From contig QCCD01000006.1 of NCBI GenBank assembly GCA_003281405.1, forward strand, positions 1 through 64,000: a stretch of 64,000 bases of DNA, written 5' to 3'. Position numbers and translations under genes: made by a program. This DNA comes from Prochlorococcus sp. AG-347-K16 (GTDB lineage: Bacteria; Cyanobacteriota; Cyanobacteriia; PCC-6307; Cyanobiaceae). Below are positions 53,058 through 62,069 of the stretch, one piece after another (the first letter of the stretch is position 1; each line of letters starts with the position of its first letter). Below the pieces are notes generated by a model. That model saw only the letters and a list, made by a program, of their open reading frames with translations. It was not told the origin of the DNA and did no database searches.

Positions 53058-53486
53058 TCATACTTGATATATTTTTTCTTTTTGCCTACTTTTTTTCAAT
53101 TCGCCACGTTTTTTCTTAAAATCAACTCTTTTCTGTTTCGATGCTTTAGTAGGTTTTGTATATTTTCTAAATTTTAATGGTTTATTTAAGCCATCTTTTA
53201 TTATTGAACTAAATTTCATTAAAGCTAGCTGCTTATTTAGTAATTGATTTCTATGTTTTTGAACCGCTAAACATAAAATATTTTTCACTAATTTGTTTTT
53301 CAAATTAATCTTAAGAATTGTTTTCTGATAATCATTTAGAACTTTTGAATCTTCTAAATTAAAAATAATCTCTACTCTGCTTTCAATTTTATTTACATTC
53401 TGCCCTCCAGGTCCTGAAGATCTGGAAAATCGCCATTTAATTTCTTTGGATGGTATTACTAATGTTTTAGTAATTTGCAAATCCAT
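53058..53486 (-). CDS. arfB: Peptidyl-tRNA hydrolase ArfB (GGQ rescue factor)
   Basis: Releases peptides from stalled ribosomes. 142 residues with WRFSRSSGPGGQNVNKIESR holding the GGQ loop and a very basic C-terminal tail (KPTKASKQKRVDFKKKRGEL) that occupies the empty mRNA tunnel. Length and layout match ArfB/YaeJ. Confidence 0.94.
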   Translation of the reverse strand: MDLQITKTLVIPSKEIKWRFSRSSGPGGQNVNKIESRVEIIFNLEDSKVLNDYQKTILKINLKNKLVKNILCLAVQKHRNQLLNKQLALMKFSSIIKDGLNKPLKFRKYTKPTKASKQKRVDFKKKRGELKKSRQKEKIYQV

Positions 53487-53576
53487 TTTAAGATCTTTTT
53501 AAAATTTAGAATTTTTGAATTGTCTCTAATACTCTAGGACATATCTTGAAATTTGATCGGTAAATACTGTGCGGTT

Positions 53577-53927
53577 ATGTTAGGTAAACCGAAATTCGGT
53601 GTATTTGCCGTATCAATATCTTCGGTATTTATCCTTTCATATTTCAAAGAATTATTAGATATTGAATTTGTACTAATTCAAAGGTCACTTATGTATTCAA
53701 TGTTTGATCTTCTTTTTGAAACACCTTCATATCTCCCAGTATTTGTTATTTCCGATAGCGAATTGAAGGAGCTAAAGAAAAACCAACATCAAGAAGAGCT
53801 TGATGAAATTACTACACAAAAAGTAAGACTTGAAGATGCTTTTAAAGCTCAACTAAAACATCTTGAAGATAGGGAAAAAGAAGTAAAGAAAAATCTTAAA
53901 TTACTCTCAGCCTCAAAAAATAAATAA
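53577..53927 (+). CDS. Small protein with coiled coil, unknown
   Basis: 116 residues from the ATG at 53577, beginning MLGKPKFGVFAVSISSVFIL, a probable membrane anchor, and ending in a coiled coil (VRLEDAFKAQLKHLEDREKE, continuing VKKNLKLLSASKNK). A TTG at 53553 would extend it by eight residues. Function unknown. A hairpin follows at 53954. Confidence 0.6.
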   Translation: MLGKPKFGVFAVSISSVFILSYFKELLDIEFVLIQRSLMYSMFDLLFETPSYLPVFVISDSELKELKKNQHQEELDEITTQKVRLEDAFKAQLKHLEDREKEVKKNLKLLSASKNK

Positions 53928-53953
53928 TTTATTTTTAGAGAAATTACTTTTTA

Positions 53954-53980
53954 AAGACGGTTTTTAACCGTCTTCTTTAA
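53954..53980 (+). terminator. Hairpin terminator
   Basis: AAGACGGTT (53954-53962) pairs with AACCGTCTT (53966-53974) over a 3-base loop, followed by CTTTAAT. It closes the transcript of the coiled-coil gene. Confidence 0.7.
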
Positions 53981-54044
53981 TTCTTCTAGTTTTAAGATAT
54001 CCACTAAATCCACAGATTTTAAAAATATTTTCCATAATTAATAA

Positions 54045-54146
54045 ATGAATAATGAAGAAAAAATAAGAATGTTCTTACCCTTTAGTTGGTTAATTTGTGC
54101 CGGGATATCCTTTGCTTATATAAATTCACATTTAATAAATACCTAA
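54045..54146 (+). CDS. Small membrane peptide
   Basis: 33 residues, MNNEEKIRMFLPFSWLICAG then ISFAYINSHLINT. One hydrophobic helix with a charged N-terminus. It precedes the next membrane protein gene by 5 bp, so cotranslation is possible. Confidence 0.45.
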   Translation: MNNEEKIRMFLPFSWLICAGISFAYINSHLINT

Positions 54147-54151
54147 CATAA

Positions 54152-54496
54152 ATGTCTTATCCCTCAAGAGACGAAATACTTGCATCTTCAAAAGGGTGGG
54201 TAGCATCTTTTTTAAATTTTCTTCCTGGTTTAGGATCGGGTTACTTATATCAAAGAAGATGGAAACCCTATTTTTTTACCCTCACTGCTAGTACTGCTTG
54301 GTTCGCTTTAGGTATTTTTTTACAAGGTGATTCAGAGCCTTCTCAAAATGAACAAATAATTGGGATTTCTGGTCTTTTTTTCGTATCAATAGTTACAGTT
54401 ATAGAAGCCAACTTGGCTTTCAAAAAAGCAAGTAATAAAACAAAAGCTGAAAATGAGAAAATAATATCCACTACCAAAAAAGGATGGTTTAAATAA
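54152..54496 (+). CDS. Multipass membrane protein, unknown
   Basis: 114 residues with three hydrophobic segments (about 18-34, 42-58, 69-86) after a soluble start MSYPSRDEILASSKGWVASF. NFLPGLGSGYLYQRRWKPYF resembles the TM2-domain glycine/aromatic pattern (G..GxxYxxR) seen in small membrane proteins. No known function. Confidence 0.6.
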   Translation: MSYPSRDEILASSKGWVASFLNFLPGLGSGYLYQRRWKPYFFTLTASTAWFALGIFLQGDSEPSQNEQIIGISGLFFVSIVTVIEANLAFKKASNKTKAENEKIISTTKKGWFK

Positions 54497-54595
54497 TTCA
54501 AAAAATTAGATCTAAAAAATATTTTATTAGTTCTAAGTTTTTTAATATAAGTAAAAATTCTCATATATAATTTTTAAGATAATTTAAAATTTTTT

Positions 54596-54868
54596 TTAGT
54601 TATAAAAAAATAAAATTTCCTTTTCTTTGAGACCTTCCCATCCCGAGTCTATTAAAAATTGATTCAATGTTTCTTTATCAAAATGCTTAGAACCTGTTCT
54701 GACACATCTATTTCTCATTGATTTTTTAACACCACTCCTTTGTCTTTTATTCTCCTCATCCATAATTCTATTGTATAGATCTAGCATTTTTTGAGGGATT
54801 GGAGTACCGTCAAGATCCACTCCATTTTGAATAGCAAGATCAACAGCCTGCATTCCCATTTTCTCCAT
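54596..54868 (-). CDS. Small basic protein, unknown
   Basis: 90 residues, MEKMGMQAVDLAIQNGVDLD then GTPIPQKMLDLYNRIMDEEN and a basic middle with RNRCVRTGSKHFDKETLNQF. No membrane segment. Family not recognised, but the length and composition look coding. It is divergent in orientation from its neighbour on the left. Confidence 0.6.
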   Translation of the reverse strand: MEKMGMQAVDLAIQNGVDLDGTPIPQKMLDLYNRIMDEENKRQRSGVKKSMRNRCVRTGSKHFDKETLNQFLIDSGWEGLKEKEILFFYN

Positions 54869-54934
54869 ATATTAAAAAAAGCTGAAACTATAATAAAACA
54901 AAACTTATTAATCTAAAATTCTTTGAATAATAAT

Positions 54935-55384
54935 TTATTGATTTTGAATTTCCTTAAGTACTCTAATAGCCTCTTTAATGTGTTCAGGACCATTCAATAA
55001 ATCTCTAAAAATATGCCTAATTGTTCCTTTGCGATCAATAACGTAAGTTACCCTACCATCCATGAAACCTAATACTTTAGGAACTTTAAAAGTTTTCCTT
55101 AGAGAGTCATTCGTATCACAAAGTAGTGGATATTGTAATTTATTTTTATTAGCGAATGCCAAATGACTTGAGGTACTTCCATTACTTACTCCCCAAACTT
55201 GAGCCCCTAATACTTTAAATAAGTCATATTTATCTCTAAATCCGCAAACTTCTATAGTGCAACCTGGCGTATCATCTTTTGGATAAAAAAACAAAACAAG
55301 GGGCGTTTTTAAACCCTTATTTGATCTTTTAACTCCATTTTGATCCAGTAAAGAAAAATCTGGAATTTTATCTCCAATCTGCAC
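54935..55384 (-). CDS. bcp: Thioredoxin-dependent peroxiredoxin (Bcp/PrxQ)
   Basis: Reduces peroxides, 149 residues. FYPKDDTPGCTIEVCGFRDK shows the peroxidatic Cys in PGCT and the resolving Cys five residues later, the atypical 2-Cys PrxQ pattern. VWGVSNGSTSSHLAFANKNK and FMDGRVTYVIDRKGTIRHIF are the usual later segments. Complete by length. Confidence 0.95.
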   Translation of the reverse strand: MQIGDKIPDFSLLDQNGVKRSNKGLKTPLVLFFYPKDDTPGCTIEVCGFRDKYDLFKVLGAQVWGVSNGSTSSHLAFANKNKLQYPLLCDTNDSLRKTFKVPKVLGFMDGRVTYVIDRKGTIRHIFRDLLNGPEHIKEAIRVLKEIQNQ

Positions 55385-55533
55385 AACGATTCTTATAAAA
55401 TTCCATATTAGAGGTTAATATGTTTTTTTTGTGGCCTTAAAGTAAATAACTGATATTAAAGTCAGTTTTTTTGTTTTAAAAGATACTAAAAAATTATTGA
55501 AATAAACTAGGGTGAATTTATTAATTCAATAAT

Positions 55534-55668
55534 ATGGAATTAATAATATATATTTTTTTATTTCTAATTCTTTTTTTGGGAGTTATTTTTAACTTAAAAA
55601 TAACTAATTTTAAAAAAATTAAAGAAATACGAAACAAAGCCAAAGATTATTCAAAAAAGAATAATTAA
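55534..55668 (+). CDS. Small membrane peptide
   Basis: 44 residues, MELIIYIFLFLILFLGVIFN then a basic tail KKIKEIRNKAKDYSKKNN. Single N-terminal helix. It converges on the secreted gene at 55685. Confidence 0.45.
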   Translation: MELIIYIFLFLILFLGVIFNLKITNFKKIKEIRNKAKDYSKKNN

Positions 55669-55684
55669 ATAAGTATTGCTAAGA

Positions 55685-55924
55685 TTAAAATTCAATTTTT
55701 TCATTTGGAGTAAATACTGAGCAATATTTTTTTACAATGTCCCTTGGCTGAATAGTGGAAGGATTCGTTAATTTTAATTTTAGTTTTTCTATAGCCTCAT
55801 TAGCATTAATCTCACCTAGTCGATATCTTGCACACGTATCCAATACTTTAAACATTTTTGTGGTAACGGCTTCAGCTGGATAAATTAGAAAAAAAAGGTA
55901 AAAAACAACAAATAAGTACTTCAT
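55685..55924 (-). CDS. Small secreted protein, unknown
   Basis: 79 residues with a signal peptide (MKYLFVVFYLFFLIYPAEAV, cleavage after Ala). The mature part VTTKMFKVLDTCARYRLGEI has two cysteines (residue 31 and near residue 67), possibly forming one disulfide. No family recognised. Confidence 0.6.
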   Translation of the reverse strand: MKYLFVVFYLFFLIYPAEAVTTKMFKVLDTCARYRLGEINANEAIEKLKLKLTNPSTIQPRDIVKKYCSVFTPNEKIEF

Positions 55925-56101
55925 TTTTTTTGATAGTAGATATTTAGCAAATGGTTTCGATATTTTAGAAAAAAAATTAATTTAGAAAAGATTAAAATTT
56001 AATAGAATAATCTATTGTGGATTGAATCTAGGATTTCTATAAAATAATAATAAAAGAAATTAAGATAAAATAAGTGTTAGTAATAAATAATCTCGGTGAA
56101 A

Positions 56102-56239
56102 ATGAGAAAATTAATAGACAAACATAAAACTCTTATAAATTGGTACCAAAAAAAATTCAAATTGAGTGATTATCAATTACTTTGGTTAGTTTTCTTTAAA
56201 GGAGTATTAATAACAATAATATTTTTCAAAATTTTTTAA
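56102..56239 (+). CDS. Small membrane peptide
   Basis: 45 residues, MRKLIDKHKTLINWYQKKFK then LSDYQLLWLVFFKGVLITII, basic start and hydrophobic end. Two short helices are likely. Unknown function. Confidence 0.45.
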   Translation: MRKLIDKHKTLINWYQKKFKLSDYQLLWLVFFKGVLITIIFFKIF

Positions 56240-56330
56240 TATTAAAAAAAGCTCTTCCGAGAATGAAATTTTCACATGATTTGACTATATTTAATAGTAG
56301 ATTTCCTAATTAGTTAAATAGTTATTAGTT

Positions 56331-56597
56331 ATGAATATTTTTGGTGTAGGTTTGCCTGAAGTTACTGTAATACTTATCTTAGCTCTTTTAATTTTTGGTC
56401 CAAAAAAGCTTCCAGAATTAGGGAAACAGCTTGGTAAAACTTTGAAAAGTCTTAAAAAAGCATCGAATGAATTTCAAAATGAAATCGACCAAGTTATGAA
56501 CGAAGAAGATAAAGATGAATCTCCTAAATCTATAGAAAGCAATCAAACCAACGAAATTAATCAAGAAAAAATAGATTCAGAAAACAGCAAAAAATAA
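56331..56597 (+). CDS. tatA: TatA-family twin-arginine translocase subunit
   Basis: 88 residues. MNIFGVGLPEVTVILILALL is the N-terminal membrane helix, IFGPKKLPELGKQLGKTLKS the hinge and amphipathic helix, and an acidic tail follows. This is the TatA/B pattern; TatA and TatB are not separable with certainty. Forms the pore for folded proteins across the thylakoid or plasma membrane. Confidence 0.9.
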   Translation: MNIFGVGLPEVTVILILALLIFGPKKLPELGKQLGKTLKSLKKASNEFQNEIDQVMNEEDKDESPKSIESNQTNEINQEKIDSENSKK

Positions 56598-56601
56598 TAT
56601 C

Positions 56602-56994
56602 TTGGATAGGCCCATAACCCCCATAGACGAATTTGAAAGAGCATTAGATAATGCAGATCTTACTAAAGAAGAATATGAATTGATAGACTACATCCGCTAT
56701 ACAAGTGTTTTTACACAACCTAGTCTTATTAAAGATTTAAAAAGGCCATCAAAACCTCCTCTTTTGTCAGTTCTATGTCAAATTTGCAGAAAAATTGGTT
56801 CGGAGATGCCAGATCATTTCAAAAAAGTAATTGAGTGGTCAATTGAAATAAGTGATCATAATACAAAATGGGATGCTCATTTAATTTGTGCAGAAGCATT
56901 AAATATAGACAAAATCCCATTAAGTCCTATTCATGGAACAACTTTATTTGATGTTCTTGTTGTACACAAAGAATTATTTCTTGGCTTTGATTGA
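56602..56994 (+). CDS. Conserved small soluble protein, unknown
   Basis: 130 residues from a TTG start, 4 bp after tatA, so coupled. DEFERALDNADLTKEEYELI, RPSKPPLLSVLCQICRKIGS and KWDAHLICAEALNIDKIPLS are readable blocks. The mid region has two cysteines (CQICRK) in a CxxC spacing. No named family comes to mind. Confidence 0.65.
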   Translation: MDRPITPIDEFERALDNADLTKEEYELIDYIRYTSVFTQPSLIKDLKRPSKPPLLSVLCQICRKIGSEMPDHFKKVIEWSIEISDHNTKWDAHLICAEALNIDKIPLSPIHGTTLFDVLVVHKELFLGFD

Positions 56995-57005
56995 ATTAAA
57001 TTAAA

Positions 57006-57323
57006 TTAATCATCTAAAGGCACAGAATCAGTATCTATAACTTCCGAATCATCATACTTATTTATTTTATTTTCAATCCATTTATTTATATAACTAACTA
57101 AAGGCAACGAACCTCTAAAAATAAAAATAGAGGTAGGCAAAGCGCTTAATAATCCGACTACAGGACTTTTAAAAAGTAATCTTCCTGCTTTTATGTTAAA
57201 TAAAATAATAAACGCTGAGGGGACTATAACTTTAACTACTGTTTTGAGCGCCTCAAGCCAACCAACACGATATATCCACCATATTAAAACTATGCCAACT
57301 ATATAGAGGAATAAGTAAGTCAT
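57006..57323 (-). CDS. Small membrane protein, unknown
   Basis: 105 residues with N-terminal helix (FLYIVGIVLIWWIYRVGW), a second hydrophobic region (VIVPSAFIILFNIKAG) and a third near 58-78, and an acidic C-terminal tail ending DTDSVPLDD. Unknown function. Convergent with the gene at 56602. Confidence 0.6.
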   Translation of the reverse strand: MTYLFLYIVGIVLIWWIYRVGWLEALKTVVKVIVPSAFIILFNIKAGRLLFKSPVVGLLSALPTSIFIFRGSLPLVSYINKWIENKINKYDDSEVIDTDSVPLDD

Positions 57324-57414
57324 AAAAATAGTATAATGATTATCTATTTATCTTGTTCTTACTAAGAAAAAGATTTTATAAATTTCTTTTACATCAATCA
57401 ATCAAATTCTAGTA

Positions 57415-57630
57415 ATGAGTTTTTCTGAAATAAGAAAATTTTTAATCAAGATGCAATCTGATGAAGACTTAAAAAAGCAGGTTACAAAATCCTCTACAGC
57501 GGATGATGTAGCCCTAATTGGTCAACGCTTAGGTTATGACTTTTCCGGAGATGATCTCTTAAGATTTAATGGACAAAAAGTTGATAAAGTTACCGTAAGA
57601 AAGGTAGATCATCCAGGAGAATATCACTAA
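57415..57630 (+). CDS. Nif11-domain small protein
   Basis: 71 residues. MSFSEIRKFLIKMQSDEDLK and the block STADDVALIGQRLGYDFSGD match the Nif11 domain, which also forms leader regions of some lanthipeptide precursors. Here there is no Gly-Gly or Gly-Ala cleavage site and no Cys-rich core, so this is a stand-alone Nif11 protein, not a peptide precursor. Confidence 0.85.
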   Translation: MSFSEIRKFLIKMQSDEDLKKQVTKSSTADDVALIGQRLGYDFSGDDLLRFNGQKVDKVTVRKVDHPGEYH

Positions 57631-57631
57631 A

Positions 57632-58141
57632 TTAAGACCTAACCCATATTGCAAGCCCTCCGCCCCTTCCTCTTGCACATAACCAATTATCTTTAGTGCT
57701 AATTCCTACAAGAGAGAAAAAAGGCATTTTTTTTTCTTCTGGTTTTTTTAATTCCTTATTAAATACTGGAAAACTACTAATACTAATTTTCAATTTTTCA
57801 AAATAAAAAGCCAATAAAGGTCTAAGTCCTTTTAATTCTGCACTGCCTATAAAAGTAATATTTAATAATCCGAAATTAATTGAATTTTTTATTTCATAAT
57901 TTATTTGATCCTCTTTATTTTTACTTTTTAATTCTAGTCTTGCCGACAATACTTGGAGAATAGAACTCGGTATATTTTTGATTTCATCTGACTCCTTTCC
58001 CCATACATACTTAAACTTCCATATTCCTAACAATTCCTCATATAAAATTCCGCTACCGTTTTTTTGAGAATTTTTTTCTAAAAGTTTTATCTCATTAATA
58101 TTAGGAAATTGTTTCATAATAGATTTTAATCTAAGAATCAA
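57632..58141 (-). CDS. PAP/fibrillin-like protein
   Basis: 169 residues. YEELLGIWKFKYVWGKESDE, SINFGLLNITFIGSAELKGL and the C-terminal DNWLCARGRGGGLAIWVRS give a lipocalin-like pattern seen in plastid lipid-associated proteins. The match is partial. Could bind thylakoid lipids or pigments. It ends 1 bp from the Nif11 gene in convergent orientation. Confidence 0.55.
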   Translation of the reverse strand: MILRLKSIMKQFPNINEIKLLEKNSQKNGSGILYEELLGIWKFKYVWGKESDEIKNIPSSILQVLSARLELKSKNKEDQINYEIKNSINFGLLNITFIGSAELKGLRPLLAFYFEKLKISISSFPVFNKELKKPEEKKMPFFSLVGISTKDNWLCARGRGGGLAIWVRS

Positions 58142-58232
58142 ATACTAAGATAACTCTATAAAAAATGTTCTTAGTTAAAAATATCTCCAAATAGATTTCT
58201 TTATTTCAAAATATTTCCAAAAAAATAATTTT

Positions 58233-58400
58233 ATGACACACATAAGGAACAATATCTCGTTATTATATTTACATTATGTAACTAAATCAATGGATTTTAT
58301 TTCTAAAAGCCAAGGATACATCCCTCTAAAAGCAGTTCCTTACATATTTTTCCTAGCTGTTGTACTAAGTATTACAACTTCAACCAATACATTTGTCTAA
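58233..58400 (+). CDS. Small membrane peptide
   Basis: 55 residues from 58233, or 36 from the ATG at 58290 (MDFISKSQGYIPLKAVPYIF). One hydrophobic helix in PYIFFLAVVLSITTST. The shorter form looks more natural. It precedes the CrtISO-like gene by 39 bp. Confidence 0.45.
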   Translation: MTHIRNNISLLYLHYVTKSMDFISKSQGYIPLKAVPYIFFLAVVLSITTSTNTFV

Positions 58401-58439
58401 AACTAATAAGTTCTGCGAGAAGAGTAAAGTAAATATTTA

Positions 58440-59969
58440 ATGGAAAAGTACGATGTTGTAATAGTAGGTAGTGGAATAGGGGGATTATGTTGCGGTTCGA
58501 TTCTCGCTTTATCAGGCAAAAAAGTACTTATATGTGAAGCTCATAGCCAGCCAGGAGGCGTTGCCCACAGTTTCAGAAGAAATGGTTACACTTTCGAATC
58601 AGGTCCTTCATTGTGGAGTGGAATAGGTAAATGGCCGACAACTAATCCCCTTGGGCAAATTCTTAAATTACTTGATGAAGAAGTTGAACTATTTCAATAC
58701 AAAGGTTGGCAAGTAATTGTCCCAGAAGGCAATTTTAACCTTGATGTGGGGGAAGAACCTTTTAAACATACTATTAAAACTTTAAGAGGTGAGAAATCTG
58801 TTAAAGAATGGGAATCATTTATTTCCGGAATAAAACCTCTTAGCCAATTAATAAATGAAATACCTTTACTCTCATTTTCTCCCGAATCAATAAATTTCTT
58901 AGATTTAATAAATTTAACCTCAAAATTTTTACCTAATATCAATCAAATACCAAAAATTAATAAAGGCTTTGGGAATTTAGTAAATAATCATCTAGAGGAT
59001 CCTTTTCTCAGGAATTGGGTTGATTTATTGAGCTTTTTGATAAGTGGCATGTCAATGCATGATACAAATACAGCTGCGATGGCTACTTTATTTAACGAAT
59101 GGTTTGAACCAAATTCATACCTTGAATACCCCAAAGGAGGTAGTGAATCTATCGTAAAAGCTTTAATTAATGGATTTAAAAAAAATGGAGGAGAATTAAT
59201 TCTTTCTTCGAGAGTAAAGACAATTAACTTCAATAAAAATTTAGCCACAGGTATAACTCTGAATAATGGTTCTAGTTATAGTTGTGAATCTGTTGTCACG
59301 AATACAGATGTTTGGAATTTAAAAAAGTTAATTCCAAATGAAATTTCAAAAAAATGGAATACAAAAGTTTTGAACCCTGATAAATGTGATTCTTTCCTTC
59401 ATATACATCTAGGTTTTGATGCTGATGGTCTTGAAAATTTGCCAATACATGCAATACATGTTGATGAGTGGGAAAAAGGTATAACCGCAGAAAGAAATAT
59501 AGTCGTATTTTCAATCCCATCTGTTTTAGATAAAAATATGGCTCCTGAAGGGAAACATGTTCTTCATGGATATACTCCCGCAAATGAACCTTGGGAAATT
59601 TGGGAAAACCTAAATCCAAAGGAATTAGAATATAGAAATTTGAAAGAAGAAAGATGTTCAATATTCCTTAATGCAGTGCGAAAATTCATCCCTGATATAG
59701 ATGAAAGGATTGATTTAAAGATGCTAGGAACTCCAATCACTCATAAAAAATTCACCAATACCTATTGCGGTAGTTACGGCCCTGCATTATCTGCAGCAAA
59801 AGGTCTTTTCCCAGGCTGCAAAACTCCAGTGAAAAATTTATTTACTTGCGGCGCAAGTACATTTCCAGGTATTGGAATTCCTGCTGTTTCAGCAAGTGGC
59901 GCTTACGCAGCTGAAAAAATTATTGGTAAAAAAGAGTTTAAAACTCTTCTTAAGAAAATAAATTTATGA
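58440..59969 (+). CDS. CrtISO/phytoene-desaturase-like FAD oxidoreductase
   Basis: 509 residues. VVIVGSGIGGLCCGSILALS is the FAD-binding start, HSQPGGVAHSFRRNGYTFES the family phrase, and LFTCGASTFPGIGIPAVSAS GAYAAEKI the C-terminal FAD contact. Relatives include carotenoid isomerase (CrtH/CrtISO), desaturases and retinol saturases. It is probably carotenoid- or isoprenoid-directed, but the substrate cannot be fixed. Confidence 0.85.
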   Translation: MEKYDVVIVGSGIGGLCCGSILALSGKKVLICEAHSQPGGVAHSFRRNGYTFESGPSLWSGIGKWPTTNPLGQILKLLDEEVELFQYKGWQVIVPEGNFNLDVGEEPFKHTIKTLRGEKSVKEWESFISGIKPLSQLINEIPLLSFSPESINFLDLINLTSKFLPNINQIPKINKGFGNLVNNHLEDPFLRNWVDLLSFLISGMSMHDTNTAAMATLFNEWFEPNSYLEYPKGGSESIVKALINGFKKNGGELILSSRVKTINFNKNLATGITLNNGSSYSCESVVTNTDVWNLKKLIPNEISKKWNTKVLNPDKCDSFLHIHLGFDADGLENLPIHAIHVDEWEKGITAERNIVVFSIPSVLDKNMAPEGKHVLHGYTPANEPWEIWENLNPKELEYRNLKEERCSIFLNAVRKFIPDIDERIDLKMLGTPITHKKFTNTYCGSYGPALSAAKGLFPGCKTPVKNLFTCGASTFPGIGIPAVSASGAYAAEKIIGKKEFKTLLKKINL

Positions 59970-60086
59970 ATCAAGTTATTTTTTATAACTCTACAAATAA
60001 TTAGTTAAGAAATAAGAATAAAGAAAGCAAAAACGTTCAATAATGATAATCTTTATCTGAACATAAACTTAACTTATAGCTCTTAT

Positions 60087-60290
60087 ATGTTTTTCTTATC
60101 AATTCCTCAAGCCTGGCATTTAGTTGGCACTTGGTCAGAACAACTTCCAAACGAGTCAAATCTTATAGGAATGGGCCAAACAGAATTAATGATGACTTTG
60201 CATTCAATATTCGTTCCTCTCTTACTTGTAATTTCATATTACCTATTCAATAGACTTAACAAAAACGAATCAAAGAAAATTAAAGGATGA
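60087..60290 (+). CDS. Small membrane protein, unknown
   Basis: 67 residues, MFFLSIPQAWHLVGTWSEQL, then a helix SIFVPLLLVISYYLFN and basic end KNESKKIKG. One clear membrane segment near the C-terminus. No family recognised. Confidence 0.55.
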   Translation: MFFLSIPQAWHLVGTWSEQLPNESNLIGMGQTELMMTLHSIFVPLLLVISYYLFNRLNKNESKKIKG

Positions 60291-60301
60291 TCGTTTAAAG
60301 T

Positions 60302-60592
60302 TTATTTAGCTGAACTTCTTCTAACTACTTTTCTGCCTGTAGAAGTATCAACTCCGCTTGAATCTTTAGTTTGTGAATTAGATTCAACATTATCAACATC
60401 ACTTTTATCCATTTCTGCGCAAACACCTACTACCATGGCAGCTTGCATTTGATCTGGTAAATCTCCAATAGTTAATAAGGCCTTTAAAACTAATTGAAGT
60501 CGAGTTTGCCGATCTATTTCAGGTCTTAGTTTTTTTACGGTATTCCAAAGTTCTTGGGTAACTTCTTTTAAAAGTTCTCGATCAACAGCCAA
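60302..60592 (-). CDS. Small helical protein, unknown
   Basis: 96 residues: MAVDRELLKEVTQELWNTVK followed by RLQLVLKALLTIGDLPDQMQ and a disordered basic tail ending RKVVRRSSAK. Folded helical start and flexible end. Family not recognised. Confidence 0.55.
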   Translation of the reverse strand: MAVDRELLKEVTQELWNTVKKLRPEIDRQTRLQLVLKALLTIGDLPDQMQAAMVVGVCAEMDKSDVDNVESNSQTKDSSGVDTSTGRKVVRRSSAK

Positions 60593-60682
60593 ATTAAATC
60601 CTTCTTGTATTTCTACTAATCTAACAAAAAATTGGATCTCGTAAAATAATATTCAATAAAAAGATTGTTAGTTAATATTTTT

Positions 60683-60889
60683 CTATCCGAATACGAGTTG
60701 CATTTGTTGGTGCAATGCATTCTTCTCTTGCAAAAGTTTATCTTTTTCAGTCTTTTTTAGAGTAAAAGTTCTATAAAATTTTTTTTGAATCTTTATTGGA
60801 GTATTTTCAAACTTTACATTTTTGCTTATTAGAGAATTCCACTCTTTTGAATTAAAAGGGGCATAGGGAGAAGATGAAATCACTTTCAT
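60683..60889 (-). CDS. Small protein, unknown, under a possible LexA-like operator
   Basis: 68 residues, MKVISSSPYAPFNSKEWNSL then basic FYRTFTLKKTEKDKLLQEKN and HQQMQLVFG. No family. Its start lies 13 bp from a 10-bp inverted repeat that overlaps an AGTAC-type site, so it may be inducible. Confidence 0.5.
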   Translation of the reverse strand: MKVISSSPYAPFNSKEWNSLISKNVKFENTPIKIQKKFYRTFTLKKTEKDKLLQEKNALHQQMQLVFG

Positions 60890-60902
60890 GTCTTAACAAT
60901 AC

Positions 60903-60931
60903 ATCTGTACTAATAATAGTACAGATTTACT
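60903..60931. promoter_or_regulatory. 10-bp inverted repeat with LexA-like site
   Basis: ATCTGTACTA (60903-60912) and TAGTACAGAT (60917-60926) form a perfect 10-bp inverted repeat. The 14-mer AGTACAGATTTACT (60918-60931) matches the cyanobacterial LexA form RGTACNNNDGTWCB at all fixed positions but one. A similar site occurs at 63940. Regulator not proven. Confidence 0.35.
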
Positions 60932-61191
60932 ATTATGCAACAACTGAGTCGACTTTTCTTAAATTTTAAAATGTCTTTGATAATGGATTGATTTTTTTTA
61001 TCTAATTTATGGGAATTATAAGTTTGATAAATGAATAAAAGTATCATAAGTAACTTATTGATCCCTTTTTTTAGTGTCTTAAGACTTTTATTGCTTAAAA
61101 ACCTCTTAAAGTAGTTAATTTGTTGAAATTAACATTGACAAGATATATTTAGTAATCCTTCCTATAAAAAGAATAATGAATTGATTGCAAA

Positions 61192-61500
61192 ATGCTTCTT
61201 AGTAATTCAAAAAGACTAAAAATCCAAGGAATAATTAAAAGAATTGCTCAAGATAAATCAATTACATTAGAAGAAAGAATATATGTCGAGAAATTTGCCC
61301 ACCATAACTCTACAATTTCTCTTTGGCTGAAAAAAGCTAACAGTTTTAGAAGGAATGGTACGAAAAATGATGGGGGGATTGATAACCTCTTACAATCATT
61401 TGGGATAGATGGACTAGATAAAGAAAATCATTTCAACCCTAATGAAGATGATATATCGGATTGGTTTGGCGGTGCTCCTGGTTGGCTAAGGAGAAGCTAG
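61192..61500 (+). CDS. Small soluble protein, unknown
   Basis: 102 residues, MLLSNSKRLKIQGIIKRIAQ followed by TLEERIYVEKFAHHNSTISL and an acidic end DDISDWFGGAPGWLRRS. The mid segment is helical. Unknown family but an ordinary coding composition. Confidence 0.6.
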   Translation: MLLSNSKRLKIQGIIKRIAQDKSITLEERIYVEKFAHHNSTISLWLKKANSFRRNGTKNDGGIDNLLQSFGIDGLDKENHFNPNEDDISDWFGGAPGWLRRS

Positions 61501-61773
61501 ATCCATTAATTATTCAATTTACCCAGGCTATCTTACACAAATATAAACTCATAAAAGATATAAATACCCAAAAAACCCATGGTATAAATTTAATCGGAAC
61601 TAAATATTTTTTTGAAAAGGTTTTCATATTTATTTTTCTTTTAGATTATTTCTTCCTTACAGTTTTTGAAAATAGGTTTAATTGCTCTATTTATAAATTA
61701 AACAATATTCGAAACCTCAAAGAGGTTAAATCACTTTAAGTAGATAAACTTAATTAGCCTTAATCTTCACAAT

Positions 61774-61914
61774 CTAAGCAACTTTATTTTCAATTTTCTT
61801 TGAAAAATTTACTATTTTTGCCTCATCATGGTCTGAATCATTCCAAAATTTTATAAGTCTTTCTAATTCATCAATCCTTTTTTTGGCATTTGCAATTTTT
61901 TCAGCAGTTGTCAT
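61774..61914 (-). CDS. Small charged helical protein, unknown
   Basis: 46 residues, MTTAEKIANAKKRIDELERL followed by IKFWNDSDHDEAKIVNFSKK. A short coiled coil. It is convergent to 61192 and is preceded by noncoding sequence. Confidence 0.45.
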   Translation of the reverse strand: MTTAEKIANAKKRIDELERLIKFWNDSDHDEAKIVNFSKKIENKVA

Positions 61915-62069
61915 ATAAAATTTTTATCTATCCAATTAATGCATGAAAAAAAAATATTTCAATGGAAGTAACAATTTTTAGACTATAAATATTAATTTTT
62001 GGTTAATTACTTCAATACATCATAGCCCTTGAGCGGCTGAGTAATTATACTTAAAGAAAAACTAAATCT

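Noticed and set aside
57415-57630. Nif11 protein as lanthipeptide (prochlorosin) precursor
   Set aside because: No double-glycine type cleavage site and no Cys/Ser/Thr-rich core after the domain, and no LanM enzyme in the window.
61031-61114. 27-residue hydrophobic frame MNKSIISNLLIPFFSVLRLL
   Set aside because: It could be a small membrane peptide, but it has no neighbour support or clear ribosome-binding site.
61461-61739. 92-residue plus-strand frame
   Set aside because: It starts inside the 61192-61500 gene in another frame, has irregular composition and no family features. Probably chance in AT-rich DNA.
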